Shown one piece after another: positions 8,533 through 17,551 of a DNA stretch of 64,000 bases. Each line of letters begins with the position of its first letter. The stretch's first letter is position 1. The translations under genes were made by a program, and so were the position numbers. This DNA comes from Luteolibacter yonseiensis. Its GTDB lineage: Bacteria > Verrucomicrobiota > Verrucomicrobiia > Verrucomicrobiales > Akkermansiaceae. The stretch covers positions 124,001 to 188,000 of the forward strand of contig NZ_JAENIK010000004.1 of NCBI RefSeq assembly GCF_016595465.1. The letters run 5' to 3'. A model generated the notes under the pieces. It saw only the letters and a list, made by a program, of their open reading frames with translations, made no database searches and was not told where the DNA came from.

Positions 8533-9527
8533 TCTGAATACAAGTTTTCGAGACTGGCGAGGACGACCTCCACCTGGAATTCCTTGCGATCCCGCAAAAT
8601 GCCGAGCTTCACCTTGTCGCCGGGACTGCATTTCGCCAGGGCGATCAGCAATTTGCGGGCGTCGGGGATGGCATTCCCTTGCAGCGACAGGATCACGTCC
8701 CCCACCCTGACTCCGGCGGCGGCGGCCGGTGAATCCGGGACCAGTTCCTCGACCGGCACGCCCTTGATGCCGCGCGGCTGGCCGTAGCCGATGCCAAGCA
8801 CCGGCATGTCCGGATTTCTCAACGCGTCCATCGAGAGCCGCCCCCAAGTGTCGCCCGCACGGATGCGGTCCCAGTCGTCCTTGAATCCGTCGATCCCGGC
8901 ATGGTTGTTGTTTGTCAGGGAGACCCCGATGGACGAGTTGATGCCGACGATCTTCCCGTCGAGATCAAACAACGGCCCGCCGGAATCGCCGCCGATGAGC
9001 GTGCAGTCGGTGGTGAGAAAATTTCCCGGACCTTTGGAAACCACGTGGCCGAAACGCACAGGCGGCGTCCGGGCGGCGTCGAAACCGGCCGAATGCCCGA
9101 GAGCGAGCACCCAGTCTCCGGCGGCCAGAGGCCTGGAATTTCCCATGGCGGCGAAGGGCCACGGCCCCTTGCCCTGGATCTGCACCATGGCGATGTCCTT
9201 CGAGTAATTCGCACCGAGGACTTTCCCCGGAACTTCCTTGCCGTCCGAGAATACCACGACGAGTTCCTCCGCGCCTTGCACGACGTGGGCGGCAGTAAGG
9301 ATGAGACCATCCGCCGTGGTGATCACGCCGGACCCGGATGAGCCGGTTTTGTCCGACAGCAACGCCACGGTGGCGGGCATCACTTTCTGGCTGACCGTCT
9401 CCACCTTGGACTCCAGTTTCTGAAGGTCCGACAGCGTTTTCACAGGCTCGCTGGCCTGAGCGGGCGGAGTTCCGGCGGCCAGCCACAGGGAGAGGCAGGT
9501 GAGCGGAAAGAGGGGATTCACTTTCAT
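8529..9527 (-). CDS. HtrA/DegP-type periplasmic serine protease with one PDZ domain
   Basis: A 332-residue exported protein with a signal peptide (cleavage near AQA-SEP). The trypsin-like domain carries an intact triad: His81 in LTAAHV, Asp111 in SKDIAMV and Ser182 in GGDSGGPL. A single C-terminal PDZ domain follows (VPDSPAAAAGVRVGDVILSLQGNAI). HtrA proteases degrade or refold damaged envelope proteins and can act in sigma-factor signalling. The gene precedes and overlaps by ATGA a degenerate relative, so both are probably made together. It is divergent from the class A PBP gene at 9618. Confidence 0.92.
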   Translation of the reverse strand: MKVNPLFPLTCLSLWLAAGTPPAQASEPVKTLSDLQKLESKVETVSQKVMPATVALLSDKTGSSGSGVITTADGLILTAAHVVQGAEELVVVFSDGKEVPGKVLGANYSKDIAMVQIQGKGPWPFAAMGNSRPLAAGDWVLALGHSAGFDAARTPPVRFGHVVSKGPGNFLTTDCTLIGGDSGGPLFDLDGKIVGINSSIGVSLTNNNHAGIDGFKDDWDRIRAGDTWGRLSMDALRNPDMPVLGIGYGQPRGIKGVPVEELVPDSPAAAAGVRVGDVILSLQGNAIPDARKLLIALAKCSPGDKVKLGILRDRKEFQVEVVLASLENLYSE

Positions 9528-9617
9528 GATTTACATAATGAACATCGCCGCCGCGAAAACGTTTCGTCTTTCAAATAACAAGGGTGGATCGGCGGCGGAG
9601 GATCGCTTATCATTTGC

Positions 9618-11969
9618 ATGAAGATGCCAAAACGCAACCCGCCAGACGCCAACCGCTTCCGTTCCGATGCGCCCGCCAGCGCCCCGTCACGCGTTCCGAG
9701 CGCCGCATCCCTCCTCTTTTTCTGGCCGTTCCACCTGCTGAACCTGCTGACGTGGCCCTTGGGTTTGCCGCTGAAATTATTCGCCCGCGTCGTGGGATAC
9801 CCGGTGGTCGCGGGGCTTTATGGAGCGGGTTTCCTCGCGGTGGTTTATGGCTTGCGCTCACAGGGTTACGATCTTTCGAAAGTCCACGCCATGCCGGAAC
9901 GGTCGATCATTCTCGACCGGCAGGGAGAGGAAATCGGCCGCATCCACGGGGAAAAACGCTCCCTTGTCCCTCTGGACCAGGTATCGGAAAATTTCCGCAA
10001 AGCCATTCTCGCGCGGGAAGACGAGCGGTTTTACAAACACGGCGCCTTTGACACCATCGGCATCGGCCGCGCCCTCCTGAAGAACATCCAGGGAAAAAAA
10101 GAGGGGGCTTCCACCATCACCCAGCAACTCGCGTCCGACATTTTCCAGCTCAAGGCCGGCGAAAAGCGCGGTCAGACACTCAGGCAGATCGATCGCAAGC
10201 TGCTGGAGATCGCCCTCGCGGTGCGGCTTGAGTCCGCCATGGAAAAAGACGCCATCCTGGGTGCCTACATCAACCAGATCAACTGGGGCCGCCAGATCAA
10301 GGGTATCGGCGAGGCCTCCCGGATCTATTTCGAAAAGCATCCGGCGGAACTGACTCTCTCGGAATCCGCCCTGCTCGCCGGAATCGTCCGCGGTCCGGAC
10401 GCGTTCAACCCATTCCGTTCCATCGATGCCGCGATCAACGAACGCAACACGACGCTGGGCCGCATGGTCACCGCCGGCGCGATCACCCAGGCGGAGGCGG
10501 ACAAGGCGAAGCTCGAACCCATCGAAGTCCGGCCCAAGGGCCGCCGTGAGACCCACGAGTCCTACGCGCTGGAGCAGATCCGCAGGGAACTGGAAATCAT
10601 CCTTGAGGACGAGAACATCGAACTCGGCGGCCTGACCATCACCTCCACCATCGACCTCCGCATCCAGCGGAAGGGCGAGGAAGCGCTGGATAAAAAACTC
10701 CGCGAGGTGGAGCGCTATTCCGGCTATCAGCACCAGACGCGGACCGCGTGGAAAGCCCTGCCGGACGGCAAGCGTGAGGAACCCGAGTACATCCAGGGTG
10801 CCGCCGCCGTGGTTGAAAACCGCACCGGCGCGGTGCTCGCCGTCGTCGGCGGGCGGGATGCGGACGAGTCACACTTCAACCGTGCGACACAGGCCAGCCG
10901 CCAGATCGGCTCCTTGTTCAAACCCTTTGTTTATCTCGCCGCCTTCGACCGGGGTCTCCGGCCGAACACCAGCATCAGCGACGGCCCCCTGCAGCCCGGA
11001 GAAATCAAAGGGGCCGGAAACTGGAGGCCCCACAACTCGGACGGCAAGTTCGGCGGAATGCTGCCGATCTCCACCGGGCTGGTGCGCTCCCGCAACACGA
11101 TGTCCGTGCGGGTCGGAAACTACGCGGGAATCGATCGCGTGCAGGAAGTCGCCCGCATGGCCGGATTCGCCACCCCCATGCCGGATTCGCCGGTTTCCTT
11201 CCTCGGTTCATGGGAAGCCACGCCATGGGAGGTCGCTTCCGCCTACACCATCTTTCCCAACGATGGCATCCGCTACCGCCCTTATCTGATTTCGGAGATC
11301 AAGGATCGCGACGGCAACATCCTCTACCCGGGCAAGGACGAAAAAGGCCACCCCATCAGTCCGCAGCTCAGCTATCCCGCCGCCAAGGCCGGCTCCGCGT
11401 GGTCCATCTCCCGCATTCTCAACGAGGTCGCCACCCACGGCACGGCGGCATCCATCAGCCGCCTCGGTTTCGACAAACCCTGCGGCGGCAAAACCGGCAC
11501 GACCAATGATTTCAAGGACGCGTGGTTCACCGGCTACACCTCCACGCTCACCTGCTGCGTATGGGTCGGCTTCGACACACCGAAAAAAACCATCCAAGGC
11601 GGCTACGGTTCCGCGCTCTCGCTGCCGATCTGGGTGGATATCATGAAGACCGCCGACCGCCTCGGCTACAAGGCCGGAAAGCTCAACAGCAGGGTCAACC
11701 TCGTGAACATGGAACTCTGCCACCTTTCCTCAAAGCGCGCCACCGCGGGCTGCCGCGAAGCCCACACGAATTATACCGATCAGGTTCCGGCGGACATCGC
11801 CCTGCCGGACAACGACCTCTGCCCCATCCATCCCGCACGCGCGCAACCGGTGGACGAGTCCGCCGTGTCGGTGCCCGCCGCAATGCCTGTCCCGGAGGCC
11901 CAGCCTCTCAAGGCCATCCCGGTGGAGGAGGATCAGGACATCCCTCTCAGAGCCATTCCGGTTGAATAA
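9618..11969 (+). CDS. Class A penicillin-binding protein (transglycosylase/transpeptidase)
   Basis: The 783-residue bifunctional peptidoglycan synthase has a membrane-anchoring N-terminal region (LFFWPFHLLNLLTWPLGLPLKLF). The GT51 domain has catalytic Glu134 in REDERFYKHG and the EGASTITQQLA block. The transpeptidase domain has the complete set: Ser432-LF-Lys435, Ser491-R-Asn493 and Lys625-Thr-Gly627 (GGKTGTTND). After the enzyme there is a proline- and valine-rich tail with two near copies of IPVEEDQDIPL-like sequence. It polymerises lipid II and cross-links peptides at the outer face of the membrane. A second, damaged class A PBP gene follows 154 bases downstream. Confidence 0.95.
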   Translation: MKMPKRNPPDANRFRSDAPASAPSRVPSAASLLFFWPFHLLNLLTWPLGLPLKLFARVVGYPVVAGLYGAGFLAVVYGLRSQGYDLSKVHAMPERSIILDRQGEEIGRIHGEKRSLVPLDQVSENFRKAILAREDERFYKHGAFDTIGIGRALLKNIQGKKEGASTITQQLASDIFQLKAGEKRGQTLRQIDRKLLEIALAVRLESAMEKDAILGAYINQINWGRQIKGIGEASRIYFEKHPAELTLSESALLAGIVRGPDAFNPFRSIDAAINERNTTLGRMVTAGAITQAEADKAKLEPIEVRPKGRRETHESYALEQIRRELEIILEDENIELGGLTITSTIDLRIQRKGEEALDKKLREVERYSGYQHQTRTAWKALPDGKREEPEYIQGAAAVVENRTGAVLAVVGGRDADESHFNRATQASRQIGSLFKPFVYLAAFDRGLRPNTSISDGPLQPGEIKGAGNWRPHNSDGKFGGMLPISTGLVRSRNTMSVRVGNYAGIDRVQEVARMAGFATPMPDSPVSFLGSWEATPWEVASAYTIFPNDGIRYRPYLISEIKDRDGNILYPGKDEKGHPISPQLSYPAAKAGSAWSISRILNEVATHGTAASISRLGFDKPCGGKTGTTNDFKDAWFTGYTSTLTCCVWVGFDTPKKTIQGGYGSALSLPIWVDIMKTADRLGYKAGKLNSRVNLVNMELCHLSSKRATAGCREAHTNYTDQVPADIALPDNDLCPIHPARAQPVDESAVSVPAAMPVPEAQPLKAIPVEEDQDIPLRAIPVE

Positions 11970-12123
11970 AAGTGAACAGGTGGGAGTTGATACAGCGTGA
12001 AATTCCAGCGACGGTAAATGACCGTGCGCACGGCGCGCGCTCCCTGTTGACCAAATTGGAAAAACGACCATAGAGCACGACCTGGCATTTGCCGCCATCT
12101 CCAGCAACACCCCGCTCCCACCC

Positions 12124-13833
12124 ATGTCCACCTGGCACCCGATATCACGTCCCGCATTCTGGAGACGCTGGCTGCCGGAGTGGTCGCACCTGCCGGTGAA
12201 AATCGCGTTCCAGCTCTCGCTTGTGGGACTCGCCGTTTTTTCAGGCATCGCGTTTTTCTATTTCATGCTGGCCATGCGTTTCGACATGGCGGAAGTGGCA
12301 AAGCTGCCTGCGGGCACGACCTTTTATGATCGCAAGGGAGTTGAAATCTCAGCTCCCGGTGGCTCGGGCCGCAAGCTGGTGAAACGCTCGGACATTCCGG
12401 ATTTCCTCGTCAAATCGCTGCGCGCGCGCGAGGACGCCCGCTTCTTCGAGCACAGCGGCGTGGATGTCCGCGGCCTGTTGCGTGCGACCGTCCGGAACTT
12501 CAAGGACTGGGACTTCACCCAAGGCGCGTCCACCGTGAGCATGCAGCTCGCCCGGAACAGCTTCAAGATGAAGCAAAAGTCGATCCACCGCAAACTGTTG
12601 GAGATCGCCCTCACCCTGCGGCTTGAAGCGAACTACACCAAGGACGAGATCCTGACCCATTATCTCAACCGCATCTATTTCGGAGCCGGGGCGGACGGCA
12701 TCGAACAGGCGGCCAACACGTATTTCGGAAAAACCACGAGCGAACTCAGCGACGGCGAGTGCGCCCTCATCGTCGGCATCATCCGGGGGCCCCACATCTT
12801 CTCGCCATTCCGCAATCTGGACGCGGCTCTGGAACAACGAAGCCAGACCCTCGACCGCCTCATCGCCATGGGGCTCATCGACAAGAAGCGCCGGGACGAA
12901 ATCGCCGCGGAACCTGTGAAACTCGTCAGCGAGGAGCAACGCGCGACCCAGACATCCTACGCGCTGCAGGCCGTCCGCCGCGAGCTGGACCGGGTGCTGG
13001 ACAGCGATGAGATCCAGCTCGGCGGCCTGCACGTTTACACCACTCTCGACGCAGGTTGGCAGAACCGTCTGGAGGTCGAACTCACCCGGGCAGTGGAGGA
13101 TCTCGAACATGAAAAAGGCTGGACCCACTCCACCGAAGCCGCGCATGTGCCCGGCACCGAGCCGGCCTACATCCAATACGCCGCCGTCACCACCGAGACG
13201 AGGACAGGTGCCACTCTCGCCCTCATCGGCGGGCGGAACTACAGCCACTCGCGTTTCGACCGCACCCGTTCCAGCCGGGATCTCGGCTCCGCTTTCGAGC
13301 CATTCGTCGCAGCCGCAGCCGCGGAGCGTGGCAAGCTCGTGCTGCCGGGCAAACCGGTGCTGACCGGCCGCCAGATCGGGCCGGCGGAGGTCGAACGCCT
13401 CGCCAAGCGCTGCGGCATCGCCGGGCCCTTTTTGAAAACCGAAGACCTCTTCCGCGGCTCCGTCGCCGCCACCCCGCTCGAGATGTCGATAGGTCTCGCC
13501 ACTCTCGGAAACAAAGGAAAACGGGCCAAACCCTATCTTATCCGGGAAATCCGCGACTCTGTCGGTGAGGTCATCTACACCGCGAAACCGGAACTCGTCC
13601 AAGCCCTCAGCCCGAACGCCGCCTCGGATGCGACGAGTGTGCTCGCCCGTTCCGGGGGCACCCGTTGTTTCACCGGAGCGACCGGTTCCGAGCGCGACGC
13701 ATGGACGCTCCGTCTCGGGCCCGGCGGAGCGACAGCAATCTGGCTGGGCTTCGACAAACCGGCGGCCATCGCCCGCGAACCAAGGTTGAAATCCCTGCTC
13801 GATGAGTTTGTCCAGCGGTTGGGAAACAATTGA
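12124..13833 (+). CDS. Class A PBP with intact transglycosylase and degenerate transpeptidase
   Basis: This 569-residue protein has one N-terminal membrane helix and a GT51 domain with Glu103 in REDARFFEHSG and QGASTVSMQLARNSF, so glycan polymerisation looks possible. The C-terminal transpeptidase-like domain is shortened and altered. The SxxK box reads Ser389-A-F-Glu392, the SxN segment is missing, and the KTG box reads Phe516-T-G (CFTGATG). Alignment of GSAFEPFVAAAA with GSLFKPFVYLAA of the upstream PBP shows clear homology. It is most likely a monofunctional glycosyltransferase whose pseudo-transpeptidase has a structural role. It is open and in frame throughout, so it is not a pseudogene by frameshift. 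Confidence 0.9.
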   Translation: MSTWHPISRPAFWRRWLPEWSHLPVKIAFQLSLVGLAVFSGIAFFYFMLAMRFDMAEVAKLPAGTTFYDRKGVEISAPGGSGRKLVKRSDIPDFLVKSLRAREDARFFEHSGVDVRGLLRATVRNFKDWDFTQGASTVSMQLARNSFKMKQKSIHRKLLEIALTLRLEANYTKDEILTHYLNRIYFGAGADGIEQAANTYFGKTTSELSDGECALIVGIIRGPHIFSPFRNLDAALEQRSQTLDRLIAMGLIDKKRRDEIAAEPVKLVSEEQRATQTSYALQAVRRELDRVLDSDEIQLGGLHVYTTLDAGWQNRLEVELTRAVEDLEHEKGWTHSTEAAHVPGTEPAYIQYAAVTTETRTGATLALIGGRNYSHSRFDRTRSSRDLGSAFEPFVAAAAAERGKLVLPGKPVLTGRQIGPAEVERLAKRCGIAGPFLKTEDLFRGSVAATPLEMSIGLATLGNKGKRAKPYLIREIRDSVGEVIYTAKPELVQALSPNAASDATSVLARSGGTRCFTGATGSERDAWTLRLGPGGATAIWLGFDKPAAIAREPRLKSLLDEFVQRLGNN

Positions 13834-13915
13834 CCCGTCCCCCAGCCACCGGCAGCGCCTCTTTTCTTGGGAAAGCGGGCTGGCAGGCTTCCGGCCCGCG
13901 ATTTACGATTTCTCC

Positions 13916-14602
13916 ATGTCCGCCTCCTTCACCCTCGTTCTGGAAACCTCCACGCCCCATGCGTCGCTCGCCACCATCGAGCCGGACGGCCGGATGCAAC
14001 AGCGGGAATTCACCAGCGACCGCAGTCACAACGCGGTGCTGTTTTCCCCGCTGCAGGAGCTTCTCGACGCCCGGCAGGCACCTCAAATCGGCCTGGTTCT
14101 CGTCGGCAGCGGACCGGGAAACTACAGCGGCACACGGGTCGGCATCGCTGCGGCGCAGGGGGTCGCCATCGCCTCGGGATGCCCCGCTGTCGCGGTTCCT
14201 TCCATTCTTGCGGTGAGATCCGCGGATGATGGTGCCGCTTGCCTCGCCATCGGCGATGCCCGGCGCGGAAGCTTCTGGACCGCCCGCATCGAAGGTTCCT
14301 GTCTGCTGGACGCTCCGGAACTCACGGATGCGGACGGACTTCAAGCACTCGTGTCAGAGGCTGCCTCGCACGGCCTGGGTGTTTTTTCCTTTGAAGACGC
14401 GAAACGTTTTCCCCTTCCTGCGGAACTCATTGAATTGATCCGGTTGGAAGTCCCGGACGCCGGACGGCTCTGGCAAATCTGGAAGGCGTCTCCCCAGGAG
14501 ACACGCGAACGATGGCTCTCGGAGCCGCCCCAGCCGATGTACTTGAAGCCACCACACATCACGCCAGCCAAGCGCTCGTGGCTGGTCCGGCCACTTGCAT
14601 GA
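13916..14602 (+). CDS. tsaB: tRNA threonylcarbamoyladenosine biosynthesis protein TsaB
   Basis: A 228-residue ASKHA-fold protein begins MSASFTLVLETSTPHASLA and holds the family block GSGPGNYSGTRVGIAAAQGVA. TsaB is the non-catalytic partner of TsaD in forming the t6A modification of ANN-decoding tRNAs in the cytoplasm. An in-frame extension to 13802 lacks family sequence, so the start at 13916 is preferred. It follows the second PBP gene by about 80 bases on the same strand. tsaD and tsaE are not in the window. Confidence 0.9.
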   Translation: MSASFTLVLETSTPHASLATIEPDGRMQQREFTSDRSHNAVLFSPLQELLDARQAPQIGLVLVGSGPGNYSGTRVGIAAAQGVAIASGCPAVAVPSILAVRSADDGAACLAIGDARRGSFWTARIEGSCLLDAPELTDADGLQALVSEAASHGLGVFSFEDAKRFPLPAELIELIRLEVPDAGRLWQIWKASPQETRERWLSEPPQPMYLKPPHITPAKRSWLVRPLA

Positions 14603-14614
14603 CGATGATGGCCT

Positions 14615-15352
14615 TCAGGCAAGCCGCCGCCAGACAGTGACGAGCGATGTCGTCCACTGGAATTTACGGGCGGTTTCCCGGATGAGGAACGGCTCGTCCG
14701 CCTGCCGGACCAATTCGAAGTCGGTCGAGAGCTTGCTTTTCAGCCAATCAAAGGTTCCTCCTTTCGGCCAGTTTTCCACAGGAGTGAATTCCTCCAACCA
14801 GGTGCACGGAGTCGCTAGAACCAACTCGCCTCCAGCCCGCACCAATGAAGGCAGCCGCTCCAACAGCCGTTCCGGTTGCGGCAGGCGGCAAAGCAGGTTC
14901 GCGGCATGCACACGGTCGAAACCATCGAGATCAGCGGGCAGATCCATCGCATCCCCTTGCAGGAAGGAGAGACGCTCCCCATCCACCCCGGCAGGCAGGG
15001 CCGCCTCAAGGCGGGTGGTCAGCGCCGCTTCCTCGCGACGCTCGTAAGATAGGACCCGTCCGCTCCGCAGGGTCTCCGCAGCCTGGATGAACGCGTGGGA
15101 AAAATCGATGCCCGTCACCTTGCGACAGGTGCGTGACATTTCGAATGCCGAGCGCCCCACCGCACAACCAAGATCGAGTCCGCGTCCCACCTCTCCTGCG
15201 GAGAAATGAGCGGCCGTGCGTACGGGAAAATCCAGCGCCTCCCGCATGCCGGCAGGCCATGTGCGATCCGTCGTCAGAATTTCCCCAGCCTGCCCGAAGT
15301 GGAACAGGAGATACTCGGAAAGGATTTTTTCAGATTCGTAGATATCGCTCAT
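14615..15352 (-). CDS. Putative 4-mercaptohistidine N1-methyltransferase (OvoA C-terminus-like)
   Basis: The 245-residue class I SAM-dependent methyltransferase opens MSDIYESEKILSEYLLFHFG. It shows FPVRTAAHF, the SAM loop GLDLGCAVGRSAFEMSR, GIDFSHAFIQ and the late block TPCTWLEEFTPVENWPKGG, which together recall the methyltransferase domain of OvoA that methylates 4-mercaptohistidine to ovothiol. No sulfoxide synthase or lyase of the ovothiol pathway is nearby. The start at 15352 is preferred to an upstream in-frame ATG at 15412 because the family begins with xYE. The gene is convergent with tsaB, 12 bases apart. Confidence 0.8.
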   Translation of the reverse strand: MSDIYESEKILSEYLLFHFGQAGEILTTDRTWPAGMREALDFPVRTAAHFSAGEVGRGLDLGCAVGRSAFEMSRTCRKVTGIDFSHAFIQAAETLRSGRVLSYERREEAALTTRLEAALPAGVDGERLSFLQGDAMDLPADLDGFDRVHAANLLCRLPQPERLLERLPSLVRAGGELVLATPCTWLEEFTPVENWPKGGTFDWLKSKLSTDFELVRQADEPFLIRETARKFQWTTSLVTVWRRLA

Positions 15353-15454
15353 AAATTGGGGAAATGACGATGAAAGTCTGTCGCCTGGCATGGGTGCCGC
15401 GGATGCAGACACTCCGTGACACGAATCCGCACCGCCTCATGCGGAGCCGTCGGA

Positions 15455-15766
15455 TCACTGTCTCGCCTGGATCTCCGCCTCCTCCACACGGGAGTAGCCT
15501 TTCTGCGCCTCGCGCAGCGAGATCTTGCCGTCGTGGTTGGTGTCGTAAAATCCGATGATTTTCTCAGGAGGATGCCCGCTGAGTTTTTCCGCCTGCTTGA
15601 GCTCGCTGGCGACAAGGAATCCGTCGCCACTTTCATCCCAGCGGTCGAACTTCTGGAGCAGGCCGATCATCTGCCGTTCGACACGTGTGGTCGGGGTGAC
15701 GGGTCCGGGTCCGCTGGAGCAGGAAACGAATGCGAACAACAACGGCACACTCAGGAATTTCGTCAT
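15455..15766 (-). CDS. EF-hand lipoprotein
   Basis: A 103-residue protein with a lipoprotein signal sequence (lipobox FVSC, Cys16) and two EF-hand calcium loops: Asp44-Ser46-Asp48-Gly49 to Glu55, and Asp75-Asn77-Asp79-Gly80 to Glu86. Both loops keep all usual ligands. It is probably a small calcium-binding protein tethered to a membrane. Its function is unknown. The gene is divergent from rlmH with about 50 bases between start codons. Confidence 0.8.
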   Translation of the reverse strand: MTKFLSVPLLFAFVSCSSGPGPVTPTTRVERQMIGLLQKFDRWDESGDGFLVASELKQAEKLSGHPPEKIIGFYDTNHDGKISLREAQKGYSRVEEAEIQARQ

Positions 15767-15816
15767 GGATTGACGTTGGCGGACGGCCCGGGATCGGGCA
15801 AGCTTGGATACGTCAT

Positions 15817-16260
15817 ATGCAAATTCGCCTCATCGTCGCGGGAAAACCCGCGCTCGCCTACGCCAAGACCGGAGTGGAGGAGTATCTGAAACGCCTCTCG
15901 CGCTTCGGAGGCCACGAGATGCAGGTCATCAAGGCCGGCGACCGGGACGACGTCTCCAACAGGCTGCTCGAACGCTCCCAAGGTTGCTTCCGCATCGCTT
16001 TGGACGAACGCGGTGAATGTCTGACGACCCGGAGATTCGCGGAAAAATTGGAATCGTTGGAAATGCGCGGGGACGTCAAAACCGTGGCATTCCTCATCGG
16101 GGCTGCCGACGGGCACAATGAGGAATTGAGAAAGAAGTGCGATCTCGTGCTGACCCTCTCACCCTTCACCCTGCAACACGAACTCGCGCTGCTGGTCTTG
16201 CTTGAACAACTTTACCGGGTCGCCTCCCTCAAGAGCGGGTCACCCTATCACCGGGATTGA
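15817..16260 (+). CDS. rlmH: 23S rRNA pseudouridine(1915) N3-methyltransferase RlmH
   Basis: A 147-residue SPOUT-class protein begins MQIRLIVAGKPALAYAKTGVEEYLKRLSRF. It contains ALDERGECLTTRRFAEKLE, the SAM-binding knot FLIGAADGH, and the C-terminal signature ending SPYHRD. RlmH methylates pseudouridine in helix 69 of 23S rRNA on assembled ribosomes. The length is slightly below the usual of about 155. The upstream in-frame extension overlaps the promoter region of the EF-hand gene and is not part of the protein. Confidence 0.95.
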   Translation: MQIRLIVAGKPALAYAKTGVEEYLKRLSRFGGHEMQVIKAGDRDDVSNRLLERSQGCFRIALDERGECLTTRRFAEKLESLEMRGDVKTVAFLIGAADGHNEELRKKCDLVLTLSPFTLQHELALLVLLEQLYRVASLKSGSPYHRD

Positions 16261-16442
16261 TTCCATCCCAGGTGTCGTCACCGGATCACTGTCGCCTGTG
16301 GCACCGCCTTCCGATCGAAGCGGATTTTTTACTAAGGCGTGCTACCGTATGCCCGCCAAACCCTCGTGAAGGAATCAGACGTCAGGAGATCCTTCGGGAC
16401 AACACCATCGGGTTCGGCGATTTCAAGCGCATCACCCGGGTC

Positions 16443-16634
16443 TCAGCGCCGGTATTGGTTTTGCGGCATCATGCCAAACTGACCTTGTCCCTGACCCGCC
16501 ACGGGGCTGTTCCAAGGAATACGGCTGGTTTCGGACACAGGACCAACAGGCTTCGGATCCGCATCGTCCGCGCAGGAGGAAAATCCGAATGCGGCGGCAA
16601 GGGAGAAAAACAGCAGGGCAATGTTTCGCTTCAT
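16443..16634 (-). CDS. Small lipoprotein of unknown function
   Basis: A 63-residue product starts MKRNIALLFFSLAAAFGFSSC, a clear lipoprotein signal with Cys21 as the lipidated residue. The remaining 42 residues are polar, with glycine, glutamine and asparagine, and have no recognisable domain. It lies behind the terminator of the coiled-coil gene pair, so it probably has its own promoter. The signal peptide is the only strong evidence that it is a gene. Confidence 0.65.
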   Translation of the reverse strand: MKRNIALLFFSLAAAFGFSSCADDADPKPVGPVSETSRIPWNSPVAGQGQGQFGMMPQNQYRR

Positions 16635-16644
16635 GCCCTGACAC

Positions 16645-16682
16645 TAAAAAAGGCTCCGCAGGCATGCAAGCCCGCGGAGCCT
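16645..16682 (-). terminator. Rho-independent terminator of the coiled-coil operon
   Basis: Inverted arms AGGCTCCGC (16651-16659) and GCGGAGCCT (16674-16682) are extended by two further pairs across a mismatch. On the minus strand the hairpin is followed at once by TTTTT (complement of 16646-16650). It sits about 20 bases after the stop of the gene ending at 16703. Confidence 0.85.
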
Positions 16683-16702
16683 ATGGAAGAGAAATACCTG
16701 GA

Positions 16703-17512
16703 TCAGTTCGAGGCGGGCTCGGCAAGGATCACGCGGTCACCTGGCTGGACGCGGACACCGGCGGAAAGGCTCTCAAGATCGATTTCCGCGATCGTCTGGG
16801 TAGGCTCGATGGAGGAAGGACGGACACGGCCGATCTTCTGGCCATCACGCTCCACCAGGAGGGTGGTTTGCGGGGAGAATCCGGAATTCGAACCAGCACC
16901 GATGACGAGGAAGCCCCAGTCCTGGTTGACCGCGGTGACAACCGCTTCCATGGAGTTGCGACCAATGCGTGAGTTACGCTCGACCAGGCGCTTGGCAAGG
17001 CGGTCCAGCTCGGCGCGGCTGTTGACGAGATTCTTCTCCGCGCCATCAGCAAGGGTGGTGAGTTCCTCAAGCTTCTTTGTCTTGGCGGTCTTGTCGTCCT
17101 CGATCTCCTGGATCTTGCCCGGAAGGGTTTCAATGGTGACATCGCCACCAATGGTTTCGAGAGCTTTTTTGACCTGATCGAGAGCGACCTGGACTTGAGC
17201 GAATTCCGCTTCCTGCGTTTTCAAGTCGGCATCCAACTTGACCGACTCCGATTTGAGGGAGGTCTCGGTGGACTTGAGCGAGGAAACGCTCTGGGTCAGC
17301 AGACCTTGCTTTTCCTGAGCGGCGGCGATGACGGCCTTTTCTTCAGTGATAGCCTTGTCGGTGGTGGTGAGTTCCGCGGTGGCGGTCGCGTGGCTGGACA
17401 CCGCCTCATCGTGAACCTTGTTGATGCTCTTGAACTTGTTCGACTGGTTGAAAGAGAAGAAGGCTGCTCCGCAGGCTGCGAGGATGGCGACGACGTAAAA
17501 AGTTGCTTTCAT
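16703..17512 (-). CDS. Membrane-anchored coiled-coil protein, paralogue A
   Basis: A 269-residue protein of unknown function. It has an N-terminal transmembrane helix (FYVVAILAACGAAFFSF), a long alanine-, glutamate-, lysine- and threonine-rich coiled coil (about residues 25-185), and a C-terminal beta-rich domain (about 190-265: NQDWGFLVIGAGSNSGFSP, LLVERDGQKIGRV, GDRVI). The C-terminal domain resembles the small SH3-like barrel seen in FlgT-C-type proteins, by pattern only. The neighbour ending at 17552 has the same three-part design and a matching C-terminal domain, so the two arose by duplication and may form a hetero-oligomer. Confidence 0.8.
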   Translation of the reverse strand: MKATFYVVAILAACGAAFFSFNQSNKFKSINKVHDEAVSSHATATAELTTTDKAITEEKAVIAAAQEKQGLLTQSVSSLKSTETSLKSESVKLDADLKTQEAEFAQVQVALDQVKKALETIGGDVTIETLPGKIQEIEDDKTAKTKKLEELTTLADGAEKNLVNSRAELDRLAKRLVERNSRIGRNSMEAVVTAVNQDWGFLVIGAGSNSGFSPQTTLLVERDGQKIGRVRPSSIEPTQTIAEIDLESLSAGVRVQPGDRVILAEPASN

Positions 17513-17551
17513 TTGATATCCTTGAAGGGGTTTTACTGGGGATCGGCAGGA

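Noticed and set aside
16870..16895. tRNA T-loop-like sequence (GGTTCGAATTCC on the minus strand)
   Set aside because: It encodes GAGSNSGF of the coiled-coil protein, and no acceptor stem or anticodon arm pairs around it.
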